In this document: one piece after another, positions 25,819 through 34,018 of the stretch
Layout: every line of letters begins with the position of its first letter
How positions within the stretch are numbered: position 1 is the stretch's first letter
DNA from: Collinsella sp. AF08-23
GTDB lineage: Bacteria > Actinomycetota > Coriobacteriia > Coriobacteriales > Coriobacteriaceae
Direction: 5' to 3'
Length of the DNA stretch: 64,000 bases
NCBI RefSeq assembly: GCF_003479805.1
Contig: NZ_QUHV01000005.1
Coordinates: forward strand, 62,001 to 126,000
The notes under the pieces: model-generated
What the model was told of the DNA's origin: nothing
Seen by the model: the letters and a program-made list of their open reading frames with translations, nothing else
The model's database searches: none
Translations under genes and position numbers: made by a program

Positions 25819-25956
25819 CTACTCCTCGACGAGCTCGAACTGATCCGGGCCAACGCCGCAGACGGGGCAGACATAATCCTCGGGCAGCTCGGGAGTGTCG
25901 ACCTCGACCTCGAAACCGCAAACAACGCAAACGAACTTGTAAGTCTTGTCAGCCAT
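25819..25956 (-). CDS. Short rubredoxin
   Basis: 45 residues, below common gene-calling limits. Two iron-binding pairs, CVVCG (Cys10, Cys13) and CPVCG (Cys30, Cys33), frame a shortened loop; typical rubredoxins have 52-54 residues, so this is the compact form seen as C-terminal domains of redox proteins. It carries one electron on Fe(Cys)4. ATG at 25956 with AAAGGAG. The flavin reductase gene lies 227 nt upstream on the same strand. It probably takes electrons from that protein. Confidence 0.93.
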   Translation of the reverse strand: MADKTYKFVCVVCGFEVEVDTPELPEDYVCPVCGVGPDQFELVEE

Positions 25957-26063
25957 GATTGGCTCCTTTCACAGGCGATTGAACGTAGGTTGAGTATACC
26001 CAAGTTTACCGAACATGAGACACGCCAAGCTTCCCATGAACGATCTCGGATCTCCCTCAAACG

Positions 26064-26099
26064 TTCCGATATGTTATCGGAATGGTTTCCTATTATCAA
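26064..26099 (-). promoter_or_regulatory. Promoter with operator-like palindrome over the -10 box, for rubredoxin
   Basis: On the minus strand TTGATA (26094-26099) is followed after 17 nt by TAACAT (26071-26076). The -10 box sits in the middle of a perfect 19-nt palindrome, TTCCGATAACATATCGGAA (26064-26082), so a bound dimer would block initiation. A second minus-strand TATACT at 25993-25998, nearer the gene, could be another promoter. A redox or iron regulator is a guess. Confidence 0.6.
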
Positions 26100-26183
26100 G
26101 CAGTTTCTCTAAGGATGCGACGCATCGGGCAGCGCGCAGTAACCGTCCCGCTAGACTTCAAGCCGGCCATGCCAGCGGGGACG

Positions 26184-26693
26184 CTACCCCTGATACGAAC
26201 TCGCTTTGGGGGGCGTCTTGCCTTTGAGCGTGCTGTGGTAGTAAGCATACGTGAGAGGAGGCTCATCGGAAAGCCGCTCGGCTTGCACGACCTCGCCGAC
26301 GAACAGATAATGTGTCCCCACGTCGACGCTGTCGATCAGCTTGCATGCATATACCGCGCACGCGTGCTCCGGACAATAGGGGCTCCCCACCTCCGAGATT
26401 GCCGTCTCGTATTTCTCGAATTTGTCATAGGTGTCACTGGAGCGAAAGCCGAAGTTGCCGATGTAGGGCATGTCCGCCGTTTGATCGATTGCGGTAACTG
26501 TGAACGCCCCCGCCTTTGCGATGACCCCAGATGTCACGTTGTCCTTGTGCACCGCGACGGTCATGCGAATGGGCTCGGCGGTCACCTGCACCGCCGTATT
26601 GACCACGCATCCCGCCTTGGTGCCGTCCGCCTCTGCAGACACGACATACAACCCATAGCTCATCGCGAACATCGCCGTGGAATCGATAGCCAT
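26184..26693 (-). CDS. Flavin reductase-like FMN-binding protein
   Basis: 169 residues, the flavin reductase-like domain seen in the N-terminal half of high-molecular-weight rubredoxin (Hrb) and in nitric-oxide or oxygen-scavenging chains. Conserved features include SYGLYVVSAEADG, CVVNTAVQVTAEP (FMN site) and a C-terminal TLKGKTPPKASSYQG. ATG at 26693 with AAAGGGG; a minus-strand TATACT at 26740-26745 may be the -10 box. With the rubredoxin gene just downstream it forms a split version of Hrb. Confidence 0.87.
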   Translation of the reverse strand: MAIDSTAMFAMSYGLYVVSAEADGTKAGCVVNTAVQVTAEPIRMTVAVHKDNVTSGVIAKAGAFTVTAIDQTADMPYIGNFGFRSSDTYDKFEKYETAISEVGSPYCPEHACAVYACKLIDSVDVGTHYLFVGEVVQAERLSDEPPLTYAYYHSTLKGKTPPKASSYQG

Positions 26694-26864
26694 GACATTC
26701 CCCTTTCTCAAATGTCTCGCGTGCCACGCGCTTATCACCAGTATAGGGATTACAAAGGCGCGGGGACGGTCGCATCCGTATGAGTCGGTGGGAGGGACGT
26801 CGAACGCGTCCGCGCAGGCAGCGTCCATTGCATGGGCATCGAATGCCGAGAGCCTCAAACGCAA

Positions 26865-26894
26865 ACGGGCACCCGATCGCACATGGGTGCCCGT
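26865..26894 (-). terminator. Stem-loop after smpB
   Basis: ACGGGCACCC (26865-26874) pairs perfectly with GGGTGCCCGT (26885-26894), 18 nt past the smpB stop, followed by TTTGCGTTTG on the minus strand. Confidence 0.7.
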
Positions 26895-26912
26895 CTGAAG
26901 GAAAATGGGCGA

Positions 26913-27401
26913 TTACCGGCTACGTTGCTTGAGAGCCCGATCGATCTCGCGCTGCACGTCGCGCTTGGCCATGTCCTCGCGCTTGTCGTACAGCTTCTTA
27001 CCTCGGCCAAGGCCAAGCAGAAGCTTGACACGGCCATCCTCGTTGAAATACAACTCCAAGGGCACGAGCGCCACCCCGCGCGTGCGCAGTTTACCGTCGA
27101 GATAGTCGATCTGCTTGCGGTGAAGCAGCAGCTTGCGACGGCGATCGGGATCACGGTTGAAAATCGATCCGTTGGAATACGGATGAATGTGCACGTTATG
27201 AAGCCAGCACTCGCCGTTGCGGATAAGGGCGAAGGAGTCCGTGATCTGACAGGCGCGTTCACGCAGGCTGCGTACCTCGGTACCGGCAAGCTCGACCCCA
27301 CACTCGAAGGTCTCGTCAATAAAGTACTCATGATGAGCCGAACGGTTCTTGGCGATAAGCTTCTTTTCCCTGCGCGGCTTACGAGCAAATCCGTCTGCCA
27401 T
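26913..27401 (-). CDS. smpB: SsrA-binding protein
   Basis: 162 residues, usual size. Family stretches: RSAHHEYFIDETFECGVELA, GTEVRSLRERACQITDSFA and the basic C-terminal tail KLYDKREDMAKRDVQREI, which mimics mRNA in the ribosome. It delivers tmRNA to stalled ribosomes. ATG at 27401 with GGGAGGTG inside the end of the TPR gene, so coupled. rnr upstream in the same cluster degrades tagged mRNAs. No tmRNA gene is found in the window. Confidence 0.97.
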   Translation of the reverse strand: MADGFARKPRREKKLIAKNRSAHHEYFIDETFECGVELAGTEVRSLRERACQITDSFALIRNGECWLHNVHIHPYSNGSIFNRDPDRRRKLLLHRKQIDYLDGKLRTRGVALVPLELYFNEDGRVKLLLGLGRGKKLYDKREDMAKRDVQREIDRALKQRSR

Positions 27402-27403
27402 AG

Positions 27404-28261
27404 TTACTCACCTCCCTGTTCGTTGGAAAGCTCCGCGTCAGACTCGCGAATGAGGCGAAGGAGGGCCTCACACGCCGGAGCTCCGACCAAATCGCGGGCG
27501 AGCAGGGTGAGGCGCGTGGCCTCATTGCGGTCGCCCTCATCGGCCGCGTCCGTTGCGCACATGAGCAGGCACACGGCGATCTCGGCATTGGCACCGGTTG
27601 CCAGGCCCTCCCCCTCGACCGCAGCGTTCGCATCGGCATCGGAGAGCTCGGCGAGTTCGGGATGCTCACGGTCAAGGTGCGAGGCGAGAGCCGTGGCGGC
27701 GGCGTCATCGGCGCACGCGCGAATCGCCGCCCGACGGCAACCCTCCGCGGCGGGGAGCTTATCGCAAGACAGGAAAAAATGGCCCAAATTCGCAAAGGCA
27801 CGCGCAAGCGCTTGCGGAGTCGTGGCACGCTCGAGAACTGAAGCCGAAAGCGCCGCCCACTCCCTGGTGTCCCCGAGCGCACGATAGACCTCGGCGAGGT
27901 TCAGGCGGTGGGCGCAATTCATGGGATTCCAGCGCACGGCCTGCTTGAGCGCATCGCGCGCAAGCTCATAGTCGCGTTTTTGCACGTACACATAGGCAAG
28001 TGCCGCATAGAGACGATCAAGCGGAGCGTCTACCTGCGTGAGCTCGCGGGGATCCTGCTCCACGCGACGATAGGCAAGACGCTCGAACGGGTTGGCAAAG
28101 CTGAACCATTGGCGTGCCTCGGTGGCGATGCAAGCGGTATCGGCATACTCACCAGCCTCGGCGGCAAGTTCCTCGAGCAGCATGCGCGCCGTATCGAGCT
28201 CGCCTTCCGCCAGCAGATCCTCGGCATAATCGATGTCATGCGCCGCAATGGGCATATCCAT
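27404..28261 (-). CDS. Tetratricopeptide-repeat protein
   Basis: 285 residues, helical throughout. TPR-like pairs are visible around LYAALAYVYVQKRDYELARDALKQAVRWNP (about 84-113) and AHRLNLAEVYRALGDTREWA (about 117-136). No signal peptide. It probably acts as a protein-binding scaffold. ATG at 28261 with GGAGG. It lies between rnr and smpB, 2 nt from the latter, so it may serve ribosome rescue or RNA decay. No family name is offered. Confidence 0.75.
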   Translation of the reverse strand: MDMPIAAHDIDYAEDLLAEGELDTARMLLEELAAEAGEYADTACIATEARQWFSFANPFERLAYRRVEQDPRELTQVDAPLDRLYAALAYVYVQKRDYELARDALKQAVRWNPMNCAHRLNLAEVYRALGDTREWAALSASVLERATTPQALARAFANLGHFFLSCDKLPAAEGCRRAAIRACADDAAATALASHLDREHPELAELSDADANAAVEGEGLATGANAEIAVCLLMCATDAADEGDRNEATRLTLLARDLVGAPACEALLRLIRESDAELSNEQGGE

Positions 28262-28380
28262 GGTGTCCTCCTAGAAAAGAGTCGAGGCTTCAGTGTAGCG
28301 CAGAAGCGTACAGGTACGAAACACACGAAAGACCCGGTGCCGGACGCCCCATCTCATCGGCATACGGGAGCCCTCACGGG

Positions 28381-30579
28381 CTAGCGATTGGGGCCCTCGA
28401 TATGGATGAGTTTGAAATCCAGGTGCCCACGCAACACGTCGACGGAAGCCACCTCGATTATCGCACGCTGCCCGAGCTCGATCACCGTGCCACTCGATTC
28501 ACCCACAAGACGCAGGCGGATGTCGTCGTACTCCCACCACTCGGCACCAAGCGCCGCCATGCGCATCAGGCCTTCGGCACCCGTGTCATCCAAACGCACG
28601 AATGCGCCCATGTCCGAAATCCACGAAACCGTTCCAGCAAAGCGCTCCCCCACGCGCCCCGCGAAGAACTGTGCGACCTTGATTTTTTGCGAGGCCGTCG
28701 CCGCCGCGTCGGCAGCACGCTCGTTGTCGCTCGCCTGTCGGCAGAGTGTGGAACACACCTGCACGAGCGACTGGGGACCCTTGCCCACGAGACGGGGGGA
28801 TCGGGTCGCAGCCTCCTTTTTCCCCAGCTCCCGCTTGGCAAGTGCCACTTTGAGCACGCGATGCACCATAAGGTCGGGGTAACGGCGGATGGGGCTCGTG
28901 AAGTGACAGTACGCGCGGGCACCGAGCGCATAGTGCCCGCCGTTCTCCGACCGGTACACAGCACGCTGCTGAGCACGCAGGAGCAGGGCGTTCACCAGCG
29001 GTGCCATCGGCGAGCCATGGGCATCGACGACCGCGCTGGCGATGGCACGCGGCTCCCCCAGCATGATGCCCGCTGCAAGACCACCCTCAAGTGCACCGAG
29101 TTCGGTGAGCGTCTTGACGGCAGAGGCTAGCGTGTCTGCCGAGGGCTCCTCATGCACGCGGTACGCCGCAGTCAGATTGTGGTCGGAGAGGAACTCAGCG
29201 ACGCATTCGTTGGCGAGCAACATCGCCTCTTCAACCAAGCTGGTGGCGGCACTACGTTCGCGCGTGACGATGTCGATGGGAATGCCCTCGTCATCCAAGA
29301 GCACGTGAACCTCGGACGTCTCGAAGTCGATCGAGCCGCGCTTACGACGAACCTCACGCCGAGCGCAGGCAAGCGCGTCTGCGTTTCTGAGGAAGGAGGC
29401 GAGGGCGACGCCAGAGACGCGAGCAGCGTCGAGGGCGGCGTGGGCACGGCGAACGGTCGCAGCGTCCGCCGTGCCAGGTTCAGGCGTCCGTGGGCAATCA
29501 AGCGCGTCGCCGGCCCCACAGCCCGGTCCTCCATGAACGGGCGCGGGCACAGAGTCGTCTACAGCAGACGCCGCAGCGGGAACATCTCCAGCAAGCAGGT
29601 TGTCTGCCGCACCGTAATCCAAGCGCACGCGCGAGCGAATCACGCTCGGATACGCTTCATACGCACGAACGCGGCCCCGCGCGTCGAGTTCGATATCGAC
29701 GGTAAAGGCGAGCCGGTCCTCATTGGGCCGCAGCGAGCACAAATCGTTGCACAGGCGCTCGGGAAGCATGGGCAACACGCGGTCGGCAAGGTACACCGAT
29801 GTCGAGCGGCGACGCGCCTCCAGGTCAATCGAGCTTTCCCAGTCAACGTAATGGGACACGTCAGCGATGTGCACGCCGAGCATCCACCCGCCACGCACGG
29901 TGCGCGCAACGGAGATCGCGTCGTCAAAATCACGAGCATCGACGGGGTCGATCGTGATGGCGAACCTATCGCGGATATCGCGACGCAGCGGATCGGCCAA
30001 AGCGGCATCGACATCGACCGAGAGCCCCGCGGCCTCATCGATCGCTTCCTGAGGGTACCCGTCCGTAAGTCCATACCGCGCCATGATGCACTCGATGCCC
30101 AGGCTCGGCTCGTTGGCATCGCCGATACGGCGCTCGATGGTGACCACACCGGCCTCCGCACGGGAAGGATATTCGACGATGTGCGCTGCGACGATATCAC
30201 CTGGCGTGACCTTGAGACGCGCAGGGGAGTCATCAGAGGGAAGGACGAAGAAATCCTGCTTGATGCGCGCGTCGAGCGGACGTACGGCGCCCAGAGGACC
30301 AGCCAGCTCGAAGGTGCCCACAACGGCCTCGGCCGCACGCTCGATCACGTGCTCCACAACCGCGCGACGAGCTCCGCCGCGACCGCGATGCAAGCTTACG
30401 TACACACGGTCGCCAGGCATCGCCTCGCGCATCGAGCGCGAGCCCAAGCGGTACGTACCCTCCGCTGTCTCGACCTCGGCGCGCGAGTCATACACGCGCA
30501 CCGTCCCCGTGAGCCCCGGCAACCGCCGCGACCGAGCAGGCCCGTGCCGTCCGTTCTTCCCGCGCTTTCCTCTACCCAT
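28381..30579 (-). CDS. rnr: Ribonuclease R
   Basis: 732 residues. The RNB domain shows TIDPVDARDFDDAISV and ADVSHYVDWESSIDLEARRRS with metal-binding aspartates; a C-terminal S1 domain starts near FAGTVSWISDMGAFVRLDD. It degrades structured RNA 3'-5' and works with SmpB/tmRNA. Between the catalytic half and the helical region is an Ala/Pro/Asp-rich insertion of about 45 residues (near DDSVPAPVHGGPGCGAGDA) absent from usual members. ATG at 30579 with GAGAGG. The basic N-terminus KRGKNGRHGPARSRR may bind RNA. Confidence 0.95.
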   Translation of the reverse strand: MGRGKRGKNGRHGPARSRRLPGLTGTVRVYDSRAEVETAEGTYRLGSRSMREAMPGDRVYVSLHRGRGGARRAVVEHVIERAAEAVVGTFELAGPLGAVRPLDARIKQDFFVLPSDDSPARLKVTPGDIVAAHIVEYPSRAEAGVVTIERRIGDANEPSLGIECIMARYGLTDGYPQEAIDEAAGLSVDVDAALADPLRRDIRDRFAITIDPVDARDFDDAISVARTVRGGWMLGVHIADVSHYVDWESSIDLEARRRSTSVYLADRVLPMLPERLCNDLCSLRPNEDRLAFTVDIELDARGRVRAYEAYPSVIRSRVRLDYGAADNLLAGDVPAAASAVDDSVPAPVHGGPGCGAGDALDCPRTPEPGTADAATVRRAHAALDAARVSGVALASFLRNADALACARREVRRKRGSIDFETSEVHVLLDDEGIPIDIVTRERSAATSLVEEAMLLANECVAEFLSDHNLTAAYRVHEEPSADTLASAVKTLTELGALEGGLAAGIMLGEPRAIASAVVDAHGSPMAPLVNALLLRAQQRAVYRSENGGHYALGARAYCHFTSPIRRYPDLMVHRVLKVALAKRELGKKEAATRSPRLVGKGPQSLVQVCSTLCRQASDNERAADAAATASQKIKVAQFFAGRVGERFAGTVSWISDMGAFVRLDDTGAEGLMRMAALGAEWWEYDDIRLRLVGESSGTVIELGQRAIIEVASVDVLRGHLDFKLIHIEGPNR

Positions 30580-30723
30580 GCATTCCTCTCGTCCAAATAG
30601 AGCCGATTCAAACCAGCTCTCTTGTACCCAAACCCAAGGGTGCCCGACAAACCCTCAACCGAACCTCAGGTCACTGCACACCAGCCCCGTCCCCGGCAAA
30701 ACCCGAGGCCGCCACAACAAAGA

Positions 30724-30764
30724 CCCCGTCAGACCCAACGTCAACCCCACAACACCAAACCCCC
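30724..30764 (-). promoter_or_regulatory. G-rich tract upstream of rnr
   Basis: The minus strand here has four runs of 3-5 G within 41 nt (loops of about 6, 8 and 11). The surrounding 30620-30770 is almost free of G on the plus strand. It could fold as a loose G-quadruplex in the rnr promoter or leader. Nothing else recognisable is in the 30580-30793 stretch. Confidence 0.35.
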
Positions 30765-30793
30765 GCCACCACGCGCGCGGCGCCGTGAGAGCA

Positions 30794-30891
30794 GGAGACC
30801 CCCTGGGTCATCCCTAAGTAAACATTCCGCAGGCCGCCGAGCAAAGCTCGCCGGCCGAGGACGTTTACGCGGGATGACCCAGGGGGTCTCC
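30794..30891. repeat. Family B palindromic element, copy 2
   Basis: Outer arms 30794-30814 and 30871-30891 (GACCCCCTGGGTCATCCC core) are perfect over 21 nt. Then GTAAAC (30818-30823) pairs with GTTTAC (30863-30868), and the tip pairs 30832-30842 with 30846-30856 around AAA. The internal loop CATTCCGCAGG on the left with CCGAGGACGTTT on the right matches the copy at 7745-7837. It lies 26 nt beyond the ftsX stop. Confidence 0.7.
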
Positions 30892-30916
30892 GATGGGATC
30901 GAACGACGTTCGTGCT

Positions 30917-31864
30917 CTACACCTTGAGATAGCGCCTCATCGCGATCGCCGAACCAAACAGGCCGATGATCACGCCGAGGAGGACGAGCGCGCCGTACGT
31001 GGCATAGTAGATCTCCATGGGCACATTGAAGCTCATGAAGCTGATGCCGGAAGCTACCTTTGGAATCACCAGGTTGCGGAACAGCTCAAGCACGCCAATG
31101 GAGAACAGCGCGCCAAGCAGAGCTTGGAGCACACCCTCGGTGATAAACGGCCCGCGAATGAAACCGTTGGACGCGCCAACGAGTCGCATGATGGCAATCT
31201 CACGGCGACGCGCGGTGATGGACAGGCGAATCGTGTTGTTGATGAAGATGAACGCCACAAAGGTCAGCAAGGCAACCAGCACCACAGCCGCGATGCGAAT
31301 GTAGTTGGTAAGCTGGAACAGGCGGGAGACCTCCTTCTGGCCGTAACGAACGTTCTCAGCGACATCGGCGTCTTTGTCGTCGACGTCGGTGTTGGCATCG
31401 TCCACGATCTCGCGGAAGTCGGAGTCGGCCTTGATCTCATCGGCCATGGCCTCGACCTGAGAGGGATCCTCCATCTCGATGCGGAAGGAGCGCGGCAGCG
31501 GATTCTGGCCGTCAAGCGCCGAGAGGGTGGCGTCGGCATTGCTCGAGATCGAGGAGCTGTACTCCTCGAGAGCGTCCTCCTTGCTCACGAACTCGACGTT
31601 CTTGACGTTGTCCATGCGCTCGAGTTTGTCCTGATAGGCCTCGACGGCTTCATCGGAGGCGTCATCGGAGATGTAGGCCTGGATCGTGACCTGGTCCTCG
31701 ACGTTGCCGATGGCCGAGTTGACGAGCACCGAGCCGACGATGAACAAGCCGATGATGAACAGGGACAGGAAGATAGTGATGACGGCGCCGAACGACGTCG
31801 TCCAATTGCGGAAGAAGTGGCGGAAGGCCTCTTTGGTGGAATATCCGAGATTAGAAGGCGCCAT
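30917..31864 (-). CDS. ftsX: Cell division protein FtsX
   Basis: 315 residues. Membrane segment 1 (TSFGAVITIFLSLFIIGLFI) is followed by an extracytoplasmic domain of about 150 residues that holds the peptidoglycan-hydrolase contact, then three segments ending AIAMRRYLKV. The loop RREIAIMRLVGASNGFIRGP is the FtsX signature. It forms the FtsEX complex that activates septal hydrolases. ATG at 31864 overlaps the ftsE end by 14 nt. Confidence 0.96.
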   Translation of the reverse strand: MAPSNLGYSTKEAFRHFFRNWTTSFGAVITIFLSLFIIGLFIVGSVLVNSAIGNVEDQVTIQAYISDDASDEAVEAYQDKLERMDNVKNVEFVSKEDALEEYSSSISSNADATLSALDGQNPLPRSFRIEMEDPSQVEAMADEIKADSDFREIVDDANTDVDDKDADVAENVRYGQKEVSRLFQLTNYIRIAAVVLVALLTFVAFIFINNTIRLSITARRREIAIMRLVGASNGFIRGPFITEGVLQALLGALFSIGVLELFRNLVIPKVASGISFMSFNVPMEIYYATYGALVLLGVIIGLFGSAIAMRRYLKV

Positions 31865-33014
31865 AGTTGCCGTAGCCTCCCCTCTCCTGGTCGCGAACCA
31901 CTCGACCGCCCTCAAGGGCGATGACGCGACGCTGCATGGAATCGACCATGGCGCGGTCATGCGTGGCCACGATCACGGTCGTGCCGGTACGGTTGATGCG
32001 CTCAAGGAGCTTCATGATGCCGAGCGAGATCGCCGGGTCGAGGTTGCCCGTTGGCTCGTCACAAATGAGCAGGGGCGGCCGGTTGACCATAGCGCGGGCA
32101 ACGGAGACACGCTGCTGCTCGCCGCCGGAAAGCTGGTCTGGCAGAGAATCCATCTGATCACCCAGGCCGACAAGACGCAGGACCTCGGGGACCTGGGCCT
32201 TGATGACCGCTTTGGGCTTGCCAATGCACTGCAGGGCAAAGGCCACGTTCTCGTAGGCGGTGCGGTTGGGCAGCAGCTTGTAATCCTGGAACACGGCGCC
32301 GATCTGGCGACGCAGGAACGGGATCTTACGGTTCTTGATCTTCATGAGATCCTGGCCCGCCACCATCACGCGGCCGCTGGTCGGCTTAACATTGCGCAGC
32401 ATGGTGTTGAGCAGGGTAGTCTTGCCAGAACCGGAGTGGCCAACCAAGAAGACGAACTCGCCCGGATAGATCTCGATGTTCACATCGTCGAGCGCGGGCT
32501 TGTTGGGCTGCGCCGGGTAGATCTTGGTGACGTGCTCCATGAGGATGACGGGCTCGACACCGGCCTCGCGCGCCTGGCGGGCGCGGGAGTCGTCGACGGG
32601 CGCGAACACCGTGGTGAAGTCCGGATTGTTCGCAAGTGCCGCGTCAAGGGACGCGACTTCGGCCGCCTGATCGGGCGTGACCGCGGGGGCTGGCGCATCC
32701 ATGGGGGACGGAACGCTCACAGGCGTTGCGGCGGGTGCATCGGGCGCGGGCACGTTGAACAGCGGATTCGCTGCAGGCTGCGGAGACGGAGCCGCCTCGC
32801 CCTGCTGGGCGGCGGCGAACACCTGAGACTCGAGCGCATCGGGCGTGGCCGGAGCATCGAACATGGATTGGGGGGTGTTCTGCGGAACGGGTTGATCGAA
32901 CAACCGGTCCTGCACATCCGGTGACGGAACGGCGTGCAAAGGGCTCACAGGATCAACCTGGGGCACCTGAGGTGCAGCCTGCTCGTCTCCGGGGGTACGG
33001 AAGTGGTTACCCAC
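31851..33014 (-). CDS. ftsE: Cell division ATP-binding protein FtsE with long N-terminal extension
   Basis: 387 residues against about 230 in usual FtsE. The ATPase begins near residue 157 (ILMEHVTKIYPAQPNKPALD), with Walker A GHSGSGKTT at 192-200, signature QLSGGEQQR and Walker B LLICDEPTGNLD. Residues 1-150 are Pro/Ala/Gln/Asp rich and disordered. A start at Met159 would give a normal FtsE but has no ribosome site, while the GTG at 33014 has AAGGAG at 5 nt, so the long form is favoured. Partner of FtsX. Confidence 0.94.
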   Translation of the reverse strand: MGNHFRTPGDEQAAPQVPQVDPVSPLHAVPSPDVQDRLFDQPVPQNTPQSMFDAPATPDALESQVFAAAQQGEAAPSPQPAANPLFNVPAPDAPAATPVSVPSPMDAPAPAVTPDQAAEVASLDAALANNPDFTTVFAPVDDSRARQAREAGVEPVILMEHVTKIYPAQPNKPALDDVNIEIYPGEFVFLVGHSGSGKTTLLNTMLRNVKPTSGRVMVAGQDLMKIKNRKIPFLRRQIGAVFQDYKLLPNRTAYENVAFALQCIGKPKAVIKAQVPEVLRLVGLGDQMDSLPDQLSGGEQQRVSVARAMVNRPPLLICDEPTGNLDPAISLGIMKLLERINRTGTTVIVATHDRAMVDSMQRRVIALEGGRVVRDQERGGYGNYGAF

Positions 33015-33056
33015 TAGAGCTCCTTAGAGTCGTGCGTTTGAACTACAGACTCTCCT

Positions 33057-33086
33057 ATTTTAGCAATACGGCGGGTCTACCATCAA
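33057..33086 (-). promoter_or_regulatory. Promoter of ftsE-ftsX
   Basis: Minus strand TTGATG (33081-33086), 18-nt spacer, TAAAAT (33057-33062). The predicted start near 33050 gives a leader of about 36 nt. The repeat AGAGTC/GACTCT (33026-33031 and 33048-33053) spans the start region and could bind a regulator or form a leader hairpin. Confidence 0.5.
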
Positions 33087-33123
33087 AGCAACACGGCAAG
33101 CGCCGGGGCATCGGGGACCAGTT

Positions 33124-34011
33124 CTACCCAATGGATTTAAACCCGTATCCAATCGCCTCGTTGACATCGGTGATGATAAGCATAGCGTTGGCATCGTGCT
33201 CGTAGACGACCGTCTTGATGATCGAGACCTCGCGGCGGCTCAACACAAAGAACAGCACGGGCCGGTCCTTCTTGGTCCAAGACCCCTGCGCCATGAGACG
33301 TGTGCAGCCGCGGTCCATGGCATGCAGGATATCGTGCTCGATATCCTCGTAGGCATCGGAGATGATGAAGGCGGCGCGCTGGCTGTTGCCACCATCGACC
33401 ACCGCATCCACGACATATCCCATGACGACCATGGCAAGGGCGGCGTACAGTGCGTTGGTGAGGGAAAACACCGGGGCGGAGGCGGCACACACCGCGACGT
33501 CTATCGCCATGACCGTGGCACCCACCGGCAGCGAGCTCTTACGTGCGATGATCTGGCCAATGGTATCCGAACCGCCCGTGTTGGCTCCGCAGCGGAACAC
33601 AAGCCCGTAACCGATACCCGAGATGATACCGCCCCACAACGCCGAAAGCATGAGGTCGCTATGGCTCACTTGGAGCACGAACGGGGCGAACAGATCGGTG
33701 AAGAAACCGAAGAGCACAAAGCCCGTGACCGTCTGCACCACGTACTTGAGCCCGCCCGACCGCACGACCACGAGCAGCAGCAACGCGTTCATGATAATGG
33801 TCTGCAAGCCAACGGGCAGACTAATCCCCGCGCGTCGCCCGAGCTCGGCGATGATGGTGGCGAGACCCGTCAGGCCACCGGCGGCAAGGCCGTTGGGAAT
33901 CATGAAGGCATCCGTCGCGAACGCGGCGATCGCGCAACCCGCGATGATAAGCGGCAGGTCGCTCACGAACTGCGACTGGATGATGCGGTTGATGTCGATG
34001 CGCCGTGCCAT
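33124..34011 (-). CDS. YitT family membrane protein
   Basis: 295 residues. Five or six membrane segments (for example LPLIIAGCAIAAFATDAFMI and TIIMNALLLLVVV), with GLVFRCGANTGGSDTIGQII typical of the family, and a soluble C-terminal DUF2179-type domain (SRREVSIIKTVVYEHDANAMLIITDV). Function not established. ATG at 34011 lies 7 nt past the prfB stop, so part of the secA-prfB unit. Confidence 0.88.
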   Translation of the reverse strand: MARRIDINRIIQSQFVSDLPLIIAGCAIAAFATDAFMIPNGLAAGGLTGLATIIAELGRRAGISLPVGLQTIIMNALLLLVVVRSGGLKYVVQTVTGFVLFGFFTDLFAPFVLQVSHSDLMLSALWGGIISGIGYGLVFRCGANTGGSDTIGQIIARKSSLPVGATVMAIDVAVCAASAPVFSLTNALYAALAMVVMGYVVDAVVDGGNSQRAAFIISDAYEDIEHDILHAMDRGCTRLMAQGSWTKKDRPVLFFVLSRREVSIIKTVVYEHDANAMLIITDVNEAIGYGFKSIG

Positions 34012-34018
34012 ATGACCC

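Noticed and set aside
26694..26912. Possible tmRNA gene next to smpB
   Set aside because: The gap is only 219 nt, shorter than a tmRNA, and lacks the tRNA-like ends and a tag reading frame.
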